The translations under genes were made by a program, and so were the position numbers. A DNA stretch of 64,000 nt from Gibbula magus. Lineage: Eukaryota > Mollusca > Gastropoda > Trochida > Trochidae. Shown here in pieces: positions 33,290 through 47,619 of this stretch; position 1 is the first letter of the stretch; every line of letters starts with the position of its first letter. The stretch is from contig OW388293.1 in the NCBI GenBank assembly GCA_936450465.1, positions 29,393,860-29,457,859 of the forward strand, given 5' to 3'. A model generated the notes under the pieces. That model saw only the letters and a program-made list of their open reading frames with translations, searched no databases and was not told the DNA's origin.

Positions 33290-36110
33290 TATAAATTGAT
33301 ATTATAAATTGCAAATGTGGGCATAAAAAAATGCTACACCGCTAAGATTATAGTATAGATATCTCCAAGGAGTGGATAGTAATGGGGAGCGGGGGTGTGT
33401 AATAAACATTTAATTCGATTATTTTCCTTTCCTAGATCCACAGGACACATATTAGAACACATACTTTAGAGCAAACATTGTAATTCTATCAGTGCATTTA
33501 GGAAGAAAAAGTTGTTATTTATGTTATAATGACCATGTCGGTGTTTTTTGTTATTATAAAAAGATGACATTGGTTGAGATGAACATGTGAGATAATTCAT
33601 GTACATCTCTCTCGCGAATCACAATAGAAGATGATGATGTTGGAAATTCTTTGAGGTCCCTTTGGACTGTAATTTGTATCAAATATCTAGTTTCACAATC
33701 GGTTGATCATTGGAGACAACTTTTGTATCGATGTGGTTAATGTAGCAATAACATGAATTGTGAAAACTGACGAATGAAGACGCATTGGTAAGGGCTTTTG
33801 GAACAAGCATGCTGTATTAACACTACATCATATAAACATATCTGTAGACTTCTCTCGTAATGTACACTACAATTTATGCGAATGACCGAAATATGTTTTG
33901 CACACAACACAATGCAATTGCCGCATAAAGGGTCGATTTTGTTCAAACGCAATTGGAGGGGTTGTGTTCATGCTTACGTTAACCGATTTATTTGTATCCA
34001 ATATCCAATATATCCATTACGAGTATACATGTACAAGAGAGCATATCTCCATAACTGTCGTTTCTATAAACAAAGATATCAGTCATATTGTTCTAATGAC
34101 CTTGGCTGACGAAAAACATTTACCAAACAACAAAATATGTCACCCAGTTACATTGCACAATTATATCTAATTAAGTACTTTTTTAGAAGCTTGCTTTTAT
34201 CTACTGATTTCATCCAGCGCGCTGTAAGGAAACATGGTCACAGAACCACTGAGTATACAGCCTTACACGTAGCCTGGATCCATCCGTGGATATTTGTAAT
34301 GATTCTCTGAAAACTTTTTCTGATATGTAATCCAATGCTTGGAGGTTGAGCTCACCAATCGAATTTAGGCTTATATTAGAACTTACTTCTTATCAATACA
34401 AATTTGCGACTAAGGCTTACTCAGATAAACGTGTTTGAAAATAGACAGCTGGATGGCAAAGATAGTTAATAAAATCAACAGGTCGAATCGAAGATTAAAA
34501 GCTGAATGCATGACATTGTATACTGCAATCATTTGTATCAGTAATCCTTTGTCGATTTAATATCCTTACCATCACTATTCTGGGGCGTATTTCAATGTCA
34601 TTATTCATTTGAAGATGCTATCAGAACATATGAGAACACTTCAGTCAAATGTAACCGTTGTTATTCTCTCATATTTAACAGAAAAAGTCATCGGTCTCCC
34701 TATTATTTTCAGGTGGTACGACAACATGCTGCAAAAGATCTGTCGTAGTATACTTTCTGACAAAGAATAATGGTTGTGTTGCACTTTCCTGGCAGTTTAT
34801 ACATGCATATTCACATCTGAATTTGACTTTGATGGTTAATCTACTGTTTTAGCAACCAGTCGACTATACATAATATAATATACATGTAAGCATATTTTGA
34901 CTGTATTAAAATCGTAGTTATAGTTTTACAATATTTTCTAAATTAATAATTTGCTAATTTAAACTCTAAAATTCTTTACTCTTCCCATATCGAATGAATC
35001 ATTTACGTGTCTTCAAACATTAGGAAATATATTGCTACATACATATTTATGGACCATGGACTGTATTTGTTTTCTGGTACTAGTAATGATCTGATTAGCA
35101 ATAAAGTAAGCATTTCAATTGTAATTATTGATTTTAGAGAGTAGTAAAGACTCAATAGTCTTCTAAGCTGTATCATACTACGCAAATAGACCACTATAAA
35201 ATACACAATAACGGACACTTTTTTAAAAACAACCATTCAAGAACATTATGCAAAAGTATTCACATCTGAATCCTTACAAAGAAAGAAACCCGTTTGGTTT
35301 CCCGGCGTGTTTCAAAATAAGTATTATTAGAATTAGAAATGACGACAGTGAAGAGGTTATGGAAATGTTTACAAACATTAGAAAAATGTAGAATAAGTCT
35401 TAGAAAACAATCTCTTATTTGTAGATGAAACAAAGACAAACTTATTGGCACTGATTTGAAAAAGGCATGCTGAGGAAATTTTTTATGGCTTCTTTCAGGC
35501 TGATAGATTAAAAATAATGTGTTTTCGAAAACAGGAGAGGAAGAGCATATTATTGTTTACACTGTCCCAGCATGCGTTCTCTGCGAAATGAGGTAAACTG
35601 CCTGCATCAGTAGACACACTTGGGAAGACAGTTGATTGTGCAGAGCCATACTGAAAGATATGGAGCCTCACTCATCTTACTCATTGCCAGCCTCTTACTC
35701 ATTGCAGTATATGTGTGTTCCAATCGTTTCCATATCTGCCTTTGAAATATCAACACAAACACAAGAGAATAGATACAATTTTGAAAAGACCTTATAAGGT
35801 TGACTGTTAAAAACTATTCAAAGATAACCATTCGTTCATTAGATATAGGACATCAAAATAAATCTTGTTTGAATTTGTGAATTTGAAATGGCAATTACCC
35901 AAACCTTCTTCAGAAGTGGAAACATGTTGAAATGTAACTGAGAACATAATCAGTCACCAAAATAAACAATGTATTTCCATTGGAAGCAACATCATTCTGT
36001 GTTGTTGATTAGGTGAAACACAAGTATCATCACTAACTAAATACTCCTCACCAAACAAAGGTATCACCTGGTCAATAAATCATTTATCAAGTCAACATAG
36101 GAATAGGTTA
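33290..36110. other. Gene-free part of the duplicated locus
   Basis: The segment 35345-35591 is the broken counterpart of the frame at 53734-53994. Overlapping frames at 33876-34170 have no paralogous support. Confidence 0.4.
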
Positions 36111-39100
36111 AATAGATTGTTAAATTGATAAGTATGTTCACATGTAGAAGTCATGTTAAATCTATGAGAACTTGTTTAAGTAACAAGAAGTAATCAATTT
36201 TCAAAACCCAAGCTATCACGTGGGCATTTTTATCGGTGGATGGTCCAAAGTGCAAAGTTTCGCACGTGACCAAACTGTTTCGTAGGTATGACCATAACGT
36301 TTTCCTCCAATAAACCTATCTGATGTTTTTTTTCAAAGACGAGAATATTTAACTTCTTTACATTTACGTTGTTTTACTGTTTGAGTGACATTCTGGACGT
36401 TGGAGTGACGAAAAAGACAAGGATGTATATGGACGATCAACTTATTTATTTAACAACGGCGACGTTTCGATATAGATCTTCATACGGTTATCAAACATGA
36501 TGTTTACTGTGTAAATTCCTCAATAAATAACCACCAGCAATGTGTGAGATTCATTAATGTTATAGGCACTTACGAGTTTTACTTGAAACGTTTTCTATGT
36601 TCAAATTTGCTATTAATGATAACGTTCTCAATCGTAAAAGTATAACTGCAGGTGACCATCTTAATGTGAACACTTTTCTAATGATTAGTGGATTGGAAAA
36701 CGAACACTTACACGAACAGTCAACACTTACATTAGTTTATATTCAATGACTGTTATATCTTTTATATTTCTTCCCTGTATATTGTCATTGCCATGTGCTT
36801 TGTAACTATATAGATATAAATAATATCATTTGTGTAATCAACTTTACTAGATATTACTAATTGTATATTAAGGATAAGTTGATTTGACCAAAGAGTATAC
36901 ATGTAATAAACTTTAAACTTCACCATGAGATGGCATTGTTTCCCCAACACGAAAACATTACAAACTTTAAATCAATCTTGTATGGGGTTCTTGAATAGTA
37001 ATAATAATAATATATTACACAGTATTAAATAAAGTATTGAAGTGGAAATATTTCTACATAATGTATATTTAGGTACAATGGTTAAACTAAGAAAAATATA
37101 TACCTGGTCCTTCTGGTTTTGTATTCGAAGAACACAAGTAAACCATTATGTCATGATAACTTGAAGCTGTACCCTTGCCATTTTTAAGTAACAGAAAATA
37201 TTCAGGTTTCTGTTCACTTGAGTCAAACTGTGTATTATTGATATTACAACACAAGTGCACAGTAGTTCAAAATTTGGTAAGACACATTTACCAAAGTGTG
37301 TATATTTTAAGTGTTATGTATTCAAGTAATACTCAAGTTCTCAATATAATGTCACATTCAAGTTGCTGAAGCAGGCTCATTACAGGATTTGATTATCCTA
37401 CTGACATGAGATTACGTACTGTCATTGATCATCGTTGATATGTCATGTCTCTTTAACAATATAAATACCAATGACCATAAGATTTGGGATAAGATGTTTT
37501 ATATCTGTCCCTCAATCAAATGAAGGACTGTTATCATAGGTTATACTGTCTTGGACATCGTATAAACGAGGTTCTCAAATAGCTCAACATCTCATACATT
37601 AGATGTTGAAGTGCTCATGGAAATGTGACAGTTTAGCAACATATTTAAGAGAACACTTTTAGAAAATTGTTTTAAAGCAAACTTAAACAATATCAGTTGT
37701 TCCTCCCTGAAAAGAAAGTGTTACTCTGTGTTTGAAGCAGATTTTTTTCGTAAATTTTCTTTTTCTGCAATTCTTAAAATATTTCGATTTCTTCTTTAGA
37801 TTTATGAACATGACACTAATGATGTCCATCGGGAAGGAATTATATATCACATCACAGCTGATTTACGTAAGTTGTCTGTGGTTGAAACGCATTTGACGCA
37901 TAAGGCTCTTGCTGACAATACAAGTCGAAACTTCATTTTTTAAAACAGGATCTTATTTCTTACGAAAGGAACATGTTTATTACAAACACAGTTTCTAGAT
38001 GGTATGAAGTAAAATAGATATTCATCACTGTTTCTAACATTTATTTCAAAACATATTCACTCATATAAAGAAAATAATACGACAATTATAGATTCACTAA
38101 AATACGCTTTTGATATCGGATACCATTCATGTGTCACTCATGCTTGTACTATGTATTTACCGTGCACACACAATGCTGCAGTTTTTACATCTAGCAAATT
38201 AAAACCTGAAAAGAACTGGAAGTGTGTACTTTTACCACATCCTGCATTTAACCTGCTTATTTTACAAAAAATGAAAATTGCTGTTCTATTCTGGTTGAAA
38301 ATTGGACAAACGTAACTGCTCCAATTATATGTTTAAATGTCTATAAGAAGTGAGAAATCTAACAGCCGACAGCTGCATATAATTGTCAGCGATAGGCATT
38401 TTCTTCACATTGAAACTATTATCTTGAATCTTATTTTTGCTAATTAATCAAAGCAATTAAATAGAATAGAGAGTTATGAAATTTGGTTTTTTGACCAAGT
38501 TTACTAATATACAAATGGGCATATTATTCATAAATAATGTAATTAAAGTAATTAATTTGCGCAACAAAATAAACATCATGTTTTGCATGATATGACTTTA
38601 TTTGGAATACTACTTAGTAATAAAAGAAGGAAGTGTTTCAAAAAGTTAACCTCGCATTTACTATGAATTATTACTGTACACAATATAACTATAACATAAG
38701 TTATCTCTGATTCATTACATGATTAAATATGCTGTCCAATCTTACGTCTCTGTGTGTTTCCGTGTAATATAAACGTAACGTTAGATGAATGTGATATAAC
38801 ATAAATTATAATTCTGTATTCTGTACACATATCATGGCAAAATTACTGTACATATAAAGTGGTACAATTATCAGATATAATAAAGGCTGGATGCCTATGT
38901 ACTGGCAAAATATAGAGGGCAGAATATAGCATAGTATGAACAGTGGTTGCAATTGTTAGAGAGAGACACACAGCAATTCCTGTAGATCTAACTTAACCCG
39001 AATAGATGAGGTTTCGAGACCTTATCATTCCACATCATATTTCATTTGACACATAGTGGATTGGTCGATGCATATGTATTTCTGAATGGAGGTTAATAAT

Positions 39101-42100
39101 CTATGTGCATCACACACATTGTATGTTGATCTTTAATAAGTGTAAGCCATTTCTCTTGATGGACCACAGCGAATGGTAACTCCAGAAAGTGTCTGATTTC
39201 CAGACTAGCCATTATCGTGGTGATAAAAAGTATTCTTGTACAAATATTTCCTAACTCAAAATAAATGCCAGCTAACTGTAATCAAAATCGCAATGAGCCT
39301 TTCCGCTAACATTTACATATACACGTATTAGTAATGTGTATATCCATCGCTTAACTCCAGTGAAAACATGTATACGAAAAATCAATTCATAAAAGCAATA
39401 AGAACCGGAGGTCATCGTACCTTAATTACTCCTTCTGATTGACTATGAGTTATGATGTTTCAGATAAAATGATACCCTTATTGTATTCAGATTTTGTTAT
39501 TTAATTACCCAACATCCTCATTCTATCGAACATCGTGTTATATTGACGTTCAGTCATGGTTATTGATGGAGCTCAGATGTAGTCAATTCAATCCCGTGTT
39601 TTAACTCATAACAACAATAATCACATATCTCATATGAATGTATACTTGATTGGAATAAAAGTAAGGAAAAACAAGAATGTTATACTCAACAATATAATTA
39701 GACTGTCTTCCAGTTTTATATCTTTGAAATAGTATTAGGAGCAATCAAAACTCTTAATGCTTATCACCTCAGCCTCTCAAATCTGGAAATTGATGTCTAC
39801 AAGAAAACACAATTCAATCTGTTATGGTCATGGTCATCATAAGTCACCAAACCTTCTTGTGGTAATCCTTGATTTCCAATACAAGTCGTATACATGTTTC
39901 AGTATATTTGTTATGAAGCCACATGAATCCATGTTTTATTATACCAACTGTCTGTAGTGTCATGGCTGGATTATTTCCCACACGGCCTACCGACATATCA
40001 ATCAATAGCAAAAATGCACAAATATATTGATAGCAGTAATCAAGCATTGAATAAAGGCAACTGACTAATTCTGTCATTTATAAAGTACATACAATGTAAT
40101 AGATATATATTTCAAAACAATGGAGATCTGCAGTTTTGACCGAAATGTTTATTCACAGCTTGGTAACAGACATTTCATGATGTACATGTAGCTAATTCAT
40201 CACTTCTTTATCGATTACATCATAAAACATGTTAGAAAACATGTGAATAACATCCCTTAAGGAAACTACATGTATGGGATGTATGCCTCAAGTTGCATTA
40301 TGCAGTGTTATTGAATGACATATAAATAACAATGTCAACATCCAGAAGATGTAGTGAAAATTATTTCACTGAATACAGTACCAAGTAATTGTTGTTGTTC
40401 CCAAGATGCATTATTCCGGGAACATGAAGGTTGAAACTTCGTTTGTGTTCATTTTTAACAAGTCAAGTTTGTTTAAGTCTTTTTACTGTTTCCTTAAAAT
40501 ATTGTTAATAATTCTTGTCTCTTAGGGACAACTGTAAACTTATTTTTATATATAACAAGAACATCAATTATTTCAGCTTGGTATCTTGGGACTGTAATAT
40601 TTCGGACAGTTTTTATAGAAACGTTATGGAAAGTGTTTGAGGAAATGTTCGGACGACACAGCAGGACATGCTGAGACATATTGCCTTATCTGTGTTCCAT
40701 GTCTGCATGTTATCAATACAATTTTGAAAATCAGTTTGCCACTGTCTTCATTCCTTGTTCAAAACAAGAAAAGCCTTTAAAAAGGCATGGTTGGAGGCAT
40801 ATTGTTCAGGCTAAAATATATTATAAAAAGGATATGTATGTCATATGTACAGCAAAATAAAGCCTGCATTATGGTCATTTTGGGGGATAAAAGTTTTGAT
40901 TACTAATCACACAATTAGTTATTCAATTCAAAAGTCGCAAATAAAAGAATTTTACCTCGATCATTTAAGTTGTGTATATGCTTTTCAATTTACATACATT
41001 ATTTATTCATAAATAAAATAAAATAATATATAATCCATCATTTGAAAATGAATATGAACAATCAACTTCCCCGATTTATTTTAAAGCGCAATTCCTGGGT
41101 GCTTTTGCTCCAATTTTGAAGTAGCCCTATATTAGGAATTTGATCAAAACGTTGTTGAGAGTTGTGTCATTGTTAGATTCCAGCAATAAGAATATGTAGG
41201 CCTATTTTCCCTGAAACAAGCAGTCAACCATTTGTTAAACAATTGCAAATTTAAAGTGTACCAATTCGATTGATTATGAAGCATATTCTGTTTATCTGTG
41301 GAAGGAAGGCATATGGACCTTTTTTAATACAAGGATAATGGCCCGGTATCTTCATGCTTGGTGCTATCAGTTTGGACATAAATATGGTTCTATCCAATAT
41401 GTGCTTATACATGTACAAGCTTCACCATCATTAATTCAATAACAGTACATTGAGTACCATTATGCAAGTCTGATTGGCATTGAAAATATTGATAACTGAG
41501 TGGAAGGTTGGTGTGTTGATTGACAACCACTATTATCGTTTAGTATATGCTTGCTCCGCGCGTATAACATTAGCTTGTAAAGTTTCTTGGATTTTCCGAA
41601 ACTGCAGTGCGAAATTATGCACTTGAATTGGTACATGTCTGCTCATGGAGGCGTAAAATGGCTTTGAATTGAAAAATCTTATGTTTACTAACATTCAGAC
41701 TCAGAATAACACAACGGTCGTTTCTATTTTAGATGTTTAGACAAAATCTCTTTTCGCAGTAAAAGGGGATAATTATTTCGGATAACCCACATGGTCACGT
41801 GGTTACAAATTTGTTACAGCCGTGTTCGTTGGTCATATGCTTTTTCCAAAGTATGAAGAGGCCAAACATATGCATGATTGGTCGAAAGTTTATTTTGAAT
41901 ATTCCAACAGTAATATAGCGTGAAATCCAACTGGGTATCAGGTTGGAGGCGGTTTGCGCCTCCAACCAATAACATAAACTGTTTTTCAGCTGTAGGTGTT
42001 TAGGTGTTCATGATCAGTATATTGTTCTGGCATTGTTGAATTCAAGCAATAAAACTCAGAAATAACATTTTTCTGAAATGTATCAAAACATTCTGACAAC

Positions 42101-44190
42101 AATTAACAAAACGGATAGCTGGCAAAACACATGTTTTGGTTCAATGCCTGCTTAGATTGTTCAATGACTTCCAGTTCTTTGAAACTTCTAACAGTTAATT
42201 GTATGCCACTAATGATGTTCTCATCAAAGCTGATGTGCTTTAGTCCTTGATTGCGATTTTCTTCCTATCATTCAGATAACAACCTTGGAACACAGGAAGT
42301 CCTATTGGCCTCTTTAAGGTCAACTCTTTCTTTGCTAATATGTATTTGTACACGCATTGTAACGGTTTAAACAAATATCTCTAAAACAAACGGTAATCGC
42401 TGATTTTATCTAAACTAGTCATTAATAACATTTTACTTTATGTCATTCCATACTAAAAATGCCTTTTATTATTGTAAAAATTACATTGTGATATTGGGAA
42501 GATAAACTTATACTGAACGTAATTATCTTATAGTTGTATGAGTGTCTTTTTAAAACGTTATTCGTATTTTTCCAAATCAGATGGAGACTGAATTTATTGT
42601 TATGCTCTCGGCATAAGTATTACATATCAGTACAACTTTCGTTGTCGTTTTCCTGTCATTAAAATGTAAATCACTATAAACGGTTTTAATGAGAGGATTT
42701 CTTATTATACTGATTTGTTTTTTTTACCGCCTGAAAGTTGTGTATTGACAGAATGAGAGTGTTTCAGCTTCAACTTGGGTTCACATTTAAAATGCCTTCT
42801 TAATCGAGGTTTGAATAAACACTGCATAGTGTCATTTGAAACTGGAAACTAAACTCAAAAACCTAAACTCAATATTATATTCTGTATTAAATAGTTGTTT
42901 TCTTTTAAAGCCCCCAACAAATCGAATTGAATACGAGCAAGGCCAAACAAATAGCCAAATCCTCAATTTGTCTATTGAGTTTGTCTGGGTGCAGTTATGT
43001 GCCTACATATTTGAATAATTTCTCGGTATCGGTCAAATGAGAGGTGTATATATAGCAGATGTTGATCTGGTAAAAAAATTTTGATCGAATATTCAGTTTC
43101 TACAATAATTTCAATGGTCGAGGACAGGTATTGTTTAACATTACTCATATCATGTTTGTATTACCCTTAAATTCAGGCTAGACACTAAGGGCCTTACATT
43201 ATTGTGGCAGACCAAAAAGCCTAACATTCCAAACAATCGTAAAATCGTTCCAATTCGTTATGAAGCTAACGCCATATGTTCTCTATTTGGTACTTTTCGC
43301 CGATTTCGACAAATGAATGAGCATATCGTAAATCAAACCAAGACATGTAGATAATATCTGGAACACCAATCATGTGTATGTTTCTGAAGACGTTAATATA
43401 TCGTGACATTCAAATGAACTCAAACGTACATTTCTATGCCGTATACCTCTTTTTTTTAAATAGGCAAATCATCATTTCAACATGTAGATACGTTGAAAAA
43501 TATGTATATACGTTGTAAAATATGTCATATTAATATGTTGAATCACTAACGAATTTGAAGAGGTCTACTTTTTGAAAAGATCATCATAAATACAAATCTG
43601 TCTTTGTATTTTTGGAAGTGTTTCCTGGTGAAACAGTGTTTGCACTCCACTTCATTAAAAAAACAATTCTTTGGGAATGATGTTTGCAGATTTTAAAAGG
43701 TGGATTTGGTCAATATTTGCCATTTCGTGCTGGTTAATTCGTCGTTTGTATTCTAATGAAGCTGAATAACCCTAATAAAAAGTACATCACGAGCAATCAA
43801 ACTGTCAAATTGAAACTGCATCAGGCATGAATGAACATGTCAATTCCACGATCCGACCTTTTAAATCGATGTTTCACTTAGTGTTAGATTTGAAGTAGTG
43901 TAAAGAGCTTCTGTAAAACTGTCATTCAATTCAGGCTCATATTGACAGCTTGTGAGCAGTTTCTCCCATTAAATATTAAACCTAAAACATTCTTCATCAC
44001 CTTTAGTATTATAAAAAAAGTTGACTATTACCGGAGGTGTGTCATATCTTATTAAAAAAGAGTGTTAATTTCATTATATTATATAGAGTGAAAATTACAT
44101 ACAAATTTGCACCGGATCCGCAAATGTCATTTGGCACACTTTCGAGTGTAATAATTATAATACATGCCGATAGTGAACAAATATAACAAG
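36111..44190. other. Long gene-free stretch
   Basis: Eight kilobases of AT-rich DNA hold only frames below 80 codons. No domain, signal-peptide exon or tRNA is visible. The one structural item is the hairpin at 41941-41967. Confidence 0.45.
41941..41967. repeat. Short perfect hairpin
   Basis: GGTTGGAGGCG (41941-41951) pairs with CGCCTCCAACC (41957-41967) around a 5-nt loop. It is GC-rich inside AT-rich DNA. Confidence 0.8.
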
Positions 44191-44346
44191 GTTACATTTA
44201 ACACTACCTTCAATAGTACAACTTATTCTACTTTTTCGGGTCGTGTCCCATACATGCGGGATTCGATCCCACACCCTAATAGTGAGGTAACTATCGCCAG
44301 CACTGACCGTACCAGCAGCTGCTTACCGCACGACCATTTCGCTAAT
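44191..44346 (-). repeat. tRNA-derived SINE, minus copy
   Basis: On the minus strand it has A-box-like ATGGTCGTGCGGTAAGC, B-box-like GGGATCGAATCCCGC and a tail TTGTACTATTGAAGGTAGTG. The same tail occurs at 44380-44510 and 60816-60900. Confidence 0.7.
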
Positions 44347-44375
44347 TTAAGCTAAGTTTACATTCAGTACCCCTC

Positions 44376-44510
44376 TGATAGACGTACTGTGGCGCAGCTT
44401 CCATAGTTGCCTTACTCTGAGGGTGTGGGTTCGAATCCCGCATGGGACTCAGCTCGTTAAAGTACAATAATTTCCACTATTGAAGGTAGTGATATCCCAA
44501 ATGCAACCCT
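44376..44510 (+). repeat. tRNA-derived SINE, plus copy
   Basis: GGGTTCGAATCCCGC (B box) and CACTATTGAAGGTAGTG match the neighbouring minus copy. The two form an inverted pair about 30 bp apart. Confidence 0.65.
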
Positions 44511-44514
44511 GAGC

Positions 44515-46040
44515 ATAATAATGGCCTTATGACTCAATATATCACGTTTGAAAAACGTAAAAATAGCAAGAAAATTGCTCACAAATTCCGTGACGGCGAG
44601 CTACAATCCAGTGGCTAATGATGCCAAGTGTCGAAGTATCGGAACGGACACTAAACCAATGTTGTTAGGAAAATATATATGTGCAAATGTGGTGGTATCG
44701 GAAATATACACTAGGTTAGCGTGTAATAAGCACATGTATATACATGCTTAGGTTTGATTTACTTTTTTTCTGAAATATCTACAGCACGCTATATGTAATT
44801 TATACAGCTTGAAATCAAATTTCGAAATGAAGGTAGCTTCTCTTAACGTGTCATTTATCTTAATTTTGCAACATTATGATACAAATTAAAGCATTGATTC
44901 GCTTGATTTGAAAGCTGTAGTGAAGCTGCGATTAAGCCCCTCGCCGTTTTAGTTGATGAGTTCATTTCAGTATCACCCATACTCGCTTCAGTTCATACAT
45001 TCCGGATCCCAGCAAATCAGTTCCCAGGACGTTCCCTTCAACACAATGTATCTACATTATGTACCCATTCGTTAAAGCAGAAGTTACATTCACTGTTTTT
45101 GAATCAAGTTGTTCGTTGTTAAAGTCGTGTATTCAAACATTTCAAAATCTTTATAGACATGCCAGTTAGTAAACATCTAATTAGAGTTTTGTTGTTCATG
45201 GTACATTTGGCCAGGAACATGTGATAGAAAGTCACATTTGACGCAACACTGTTCCAAGTTTAACTTGGTTGACTCTCCTGACATACACATTTGTGTTTAT
45301 GCATTATTTGTGCATTCTTATTGAAGACATTGCCACTTTAATCCGTTGAAGTTATACAAAATTTAAAAAATGTTTTTTAGTTTTATTAACCAATAATTCA
45401 TGCAGCTAGGGGGTTGTGATGATGTAACTTGTTGACGCAATACCCTTTAATAAGTACGATGTATGTTGTTACACTATTCATTTGCCTCATATATGAAACA
45501 AATGTAAGTGATTTTTACAGGCAATGTATTCATCTGCGTTTGATATTTGAAATAATCTCTTTTGTGCAGTGTTGTTGAAGTGTTCGATTTTATAGTGCAT
45601 CGGCGCCTTTTTTAATTTTATGTACAGAGAAAAACCAATTCAGTGTGAGTGATAACGAGAAATTCGACCACGACAATGTAATGTTCAGTTTCACGATAAT
45701 GCTCGGGACTGTGAACATTATTTTAAATCATATATCCCGGGGATACACTTGCATCATCTTCTAAGCAATGCCGAGTCGATTTAACAATAACGTTAAACAT
45801 TGATTTAATGATGTTGGAGGGGGCTACAGTTGATCAGCACAATTTGATAACATTAAACGTGACCTATGCTTTTATTGCTACGTTTTAAGCAGGAAAGACA
45901 ACTCCAACTGTTAATGACTAGATTCACATACTCGCTTATGTTACCAGTTTCTGCCAAAGTGTTTATAGTCTAAACCAATCAATACCGACATGTGCATATA
46001 CACGTGACAGGGTGAGATACAAGTGTTCCTACTGGTTTTG
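44515..46040. other. Gene-free DNA
   Basis: No supported feature is seen. Confidence 0.4.
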
Positions 46041-46046
46041 GCTAGT

Positions 46047-46120
46047 AAGATATCCCTTTAGCTCAACCAATAGAGTGCAGGACTCTCACCCTGAAGTTCC
46101 ATGTTCTCACAATCCCTTCT
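46047..46120 (+). repeat. Degenerate tRNA-like SINE head
   Basis: TTTAGCTCAACCAATAGAGT resembles a tRNA D-arm and A box, followed by a CAGGAC...CCTG anticodon-like arm and a damaged T-arm (GTTCTCACAATCC). It is too degenerate for a functional tRNA. Confidence 0.4.
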
Positions 46121-46124
46121 GTTT

Positions 46125-47230
46125 TATGCAAGTAAAACAAAAAGGTAATAGAACATTATTCGAATATTACTGTAAATAGACAACACATTTGGCAAGAAAT
46201 TGATTGAGTAACGCTTTCCTGTCTGAATCAACAAGTTAACAGTAAAGACATGCAGTATATATATACAATGATTTTACATACGATATGTCAAGGAAAAATC
46301 TCTGAAAACTGAGATAACATATAACGTACGCTTTATTTAACTGTACAGCTAATACCAGACAAGACTGAAAGCAAAATGATAACACTTAAATGGATCTTTA
46401 TTGATCTTGTCAATATCTTCAATGATTTCACAATAAACCCGTGATTAAAGGTGATGTCTTATGCAAACATGCATTGCTGAAGGATATAAAGTGATAGTAA
46501 ACAGAACAAACGCTACCATTTTGTAGATCCTCCTTCAGAACATGTGTTAAGAAGGAAGTACCCTTAACCTCAATTGTGAATAGTGGAAATTAGAGTGATG
46601 CAGAGCAAAACAAACCGTTTATAGCACAGTTTCACATGCGAACAAGTTGCATATGCCCTGTATTTATTGGTGTGCATTTTTTAATTCTGTACTATATAGT
46701 AAAATACTATACTATGTTATAGTGCTTCTGATATCAAACAGTCCTTGTAAATATGAATTCAGGTAAACCAAAAAGCGACTTTTAACTAATGAGTGGTAGG
46801 TTTGAGATGCTGTGTAGCAAATATCTAAATTGTGGAAACTATGTTACATAAATGTGACGAGAGGAGTTACATACAACAATGTATAATGTCGTTTCCTTTT
46901 TTCTGCTATATTTTTTTAATATAAATAATAATATTATTTATATTGAGTTACACATGCTGTATAACGTATGTATAAACGAATCTCTAATTCCCTCCTAAAC
47001 TATTCGCCTCGAGTTCAAAGAGATGATACTTTTGTTCTATTTCAATACCATTACTGTAACAGTTTGCAATATAACCACTTCCGGCAATGTTCAATAAGCA
47101 AAAGACAAGACAAATCTATAGAAACGTCTTCAGATTAAATATTTATAAAATTATTATTGACTGTTTTATGCGATCATTGTGTATATTTTTGTTTCAGGAA
47201 GAAATTTTGAAATCTACCGTATATTCCATA
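46125..47230. other. Gene-free DNA
   Basis: Only a short perfect AT palindrome (about 46919-46945) stands out. Confidence 0.4.
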
Positions 47231-47319
47231 ACACTTTTTATTACTCAACCGTGGTGAGATCACTCATTAGATAACAATGAGTTGGTTACACACATGTGTG
47301 ATACCACCGCGTGCTGCCG

Positions 47320-47368
47320 TAACGTCATAATCGGCGCGTGACGTCATAGTCGTTTTTGGATGACGTCA
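47320..47368. promoter_or_regulatory. Cluster of three CRE-like sites
   Basis: TAACGTCA (47320-47327), TGACGTCA (47339-47346) and TGACGTCA (47361-47368) lie in a CpG-rich patch of about 100 bp within AT-rich surroundings. CRE palindromes bind CREB/ATF factors. No promoter or transcript is demonstrated, and the patch may belong to a repeat. Confidence 0.4.
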
Positions 47369-47477
47369 CAATGTTTGCCGCGCAACTGCAATAGCGGGCG
47401 ACCTATTTGCTAGTAAGCGTCACTAAAAACGATTTTCTTGCAATTCAGCGCTATTTACATTGTTGAGTAATAAATAA

Positions 47478-47619
47478 AATACTAAACTCGGTCCCGTTTG
47501 ATAACATGTTTATGAAACTCGTGAATGGCATCGGTATTTAACTCGCTTTCGCTCGTTAAAATACCAAACCATCCACCCGTTTCATAAACATGTTATCAAA
47601 CGGGACGTCGTTTAGTATT
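47478..47619. repeat. Long foldback palindrome
   Basis: AATACTAAACTCGGTCCCGT... pairs with the inverse arm ending TTTAGTATT. The arms are about 42 bp with few mismatches and contain GATAACATGTTTATGAAAC. The spacer has inner GGTATTT/AAATACC pairing. An outer TTATTACTCAAC (about 47240) and GTTGAGTAATAA (about 47462) pair as well. Confidence 0.75.

Larger units (their letters stand above)
22570..36110. repeat. Segmental duplication, left copy
   Basis: Many blocks match 48400-54620 in the same order and orientation, for example 22890-23035 with 48835-48980, 25010-25250 with 50205-50420, 31100-31440 with 51570-51920, 34520-34740 with 53160-53350 and 35455-35630 with 53850-54030. By eye they are roughly 75-90% identical with indels. 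The left copy carries a 5-kb insertion (25372-30354) and other extra DNA (about 31450-32460 and 33600-34190). No intact gene is recognised in either copy; the ancestral content is unknown. Confidence 0.85.

Noticed and set aside
36420..36480. GACGTTTCGATATAGATCTTCAT-like motif reminiscent of Penelope-like element ends
   Set aside because: The similarity is only a general impression. There is no reverse transcriptase remnant and no hammerhead core nearby.
46047..46120. Possible tRNA gene
   Set aside because: The D-arm is recognisable, but the anticodon stem has a mismatch, the T-loop is damaged and the acceptor stem does not pair.
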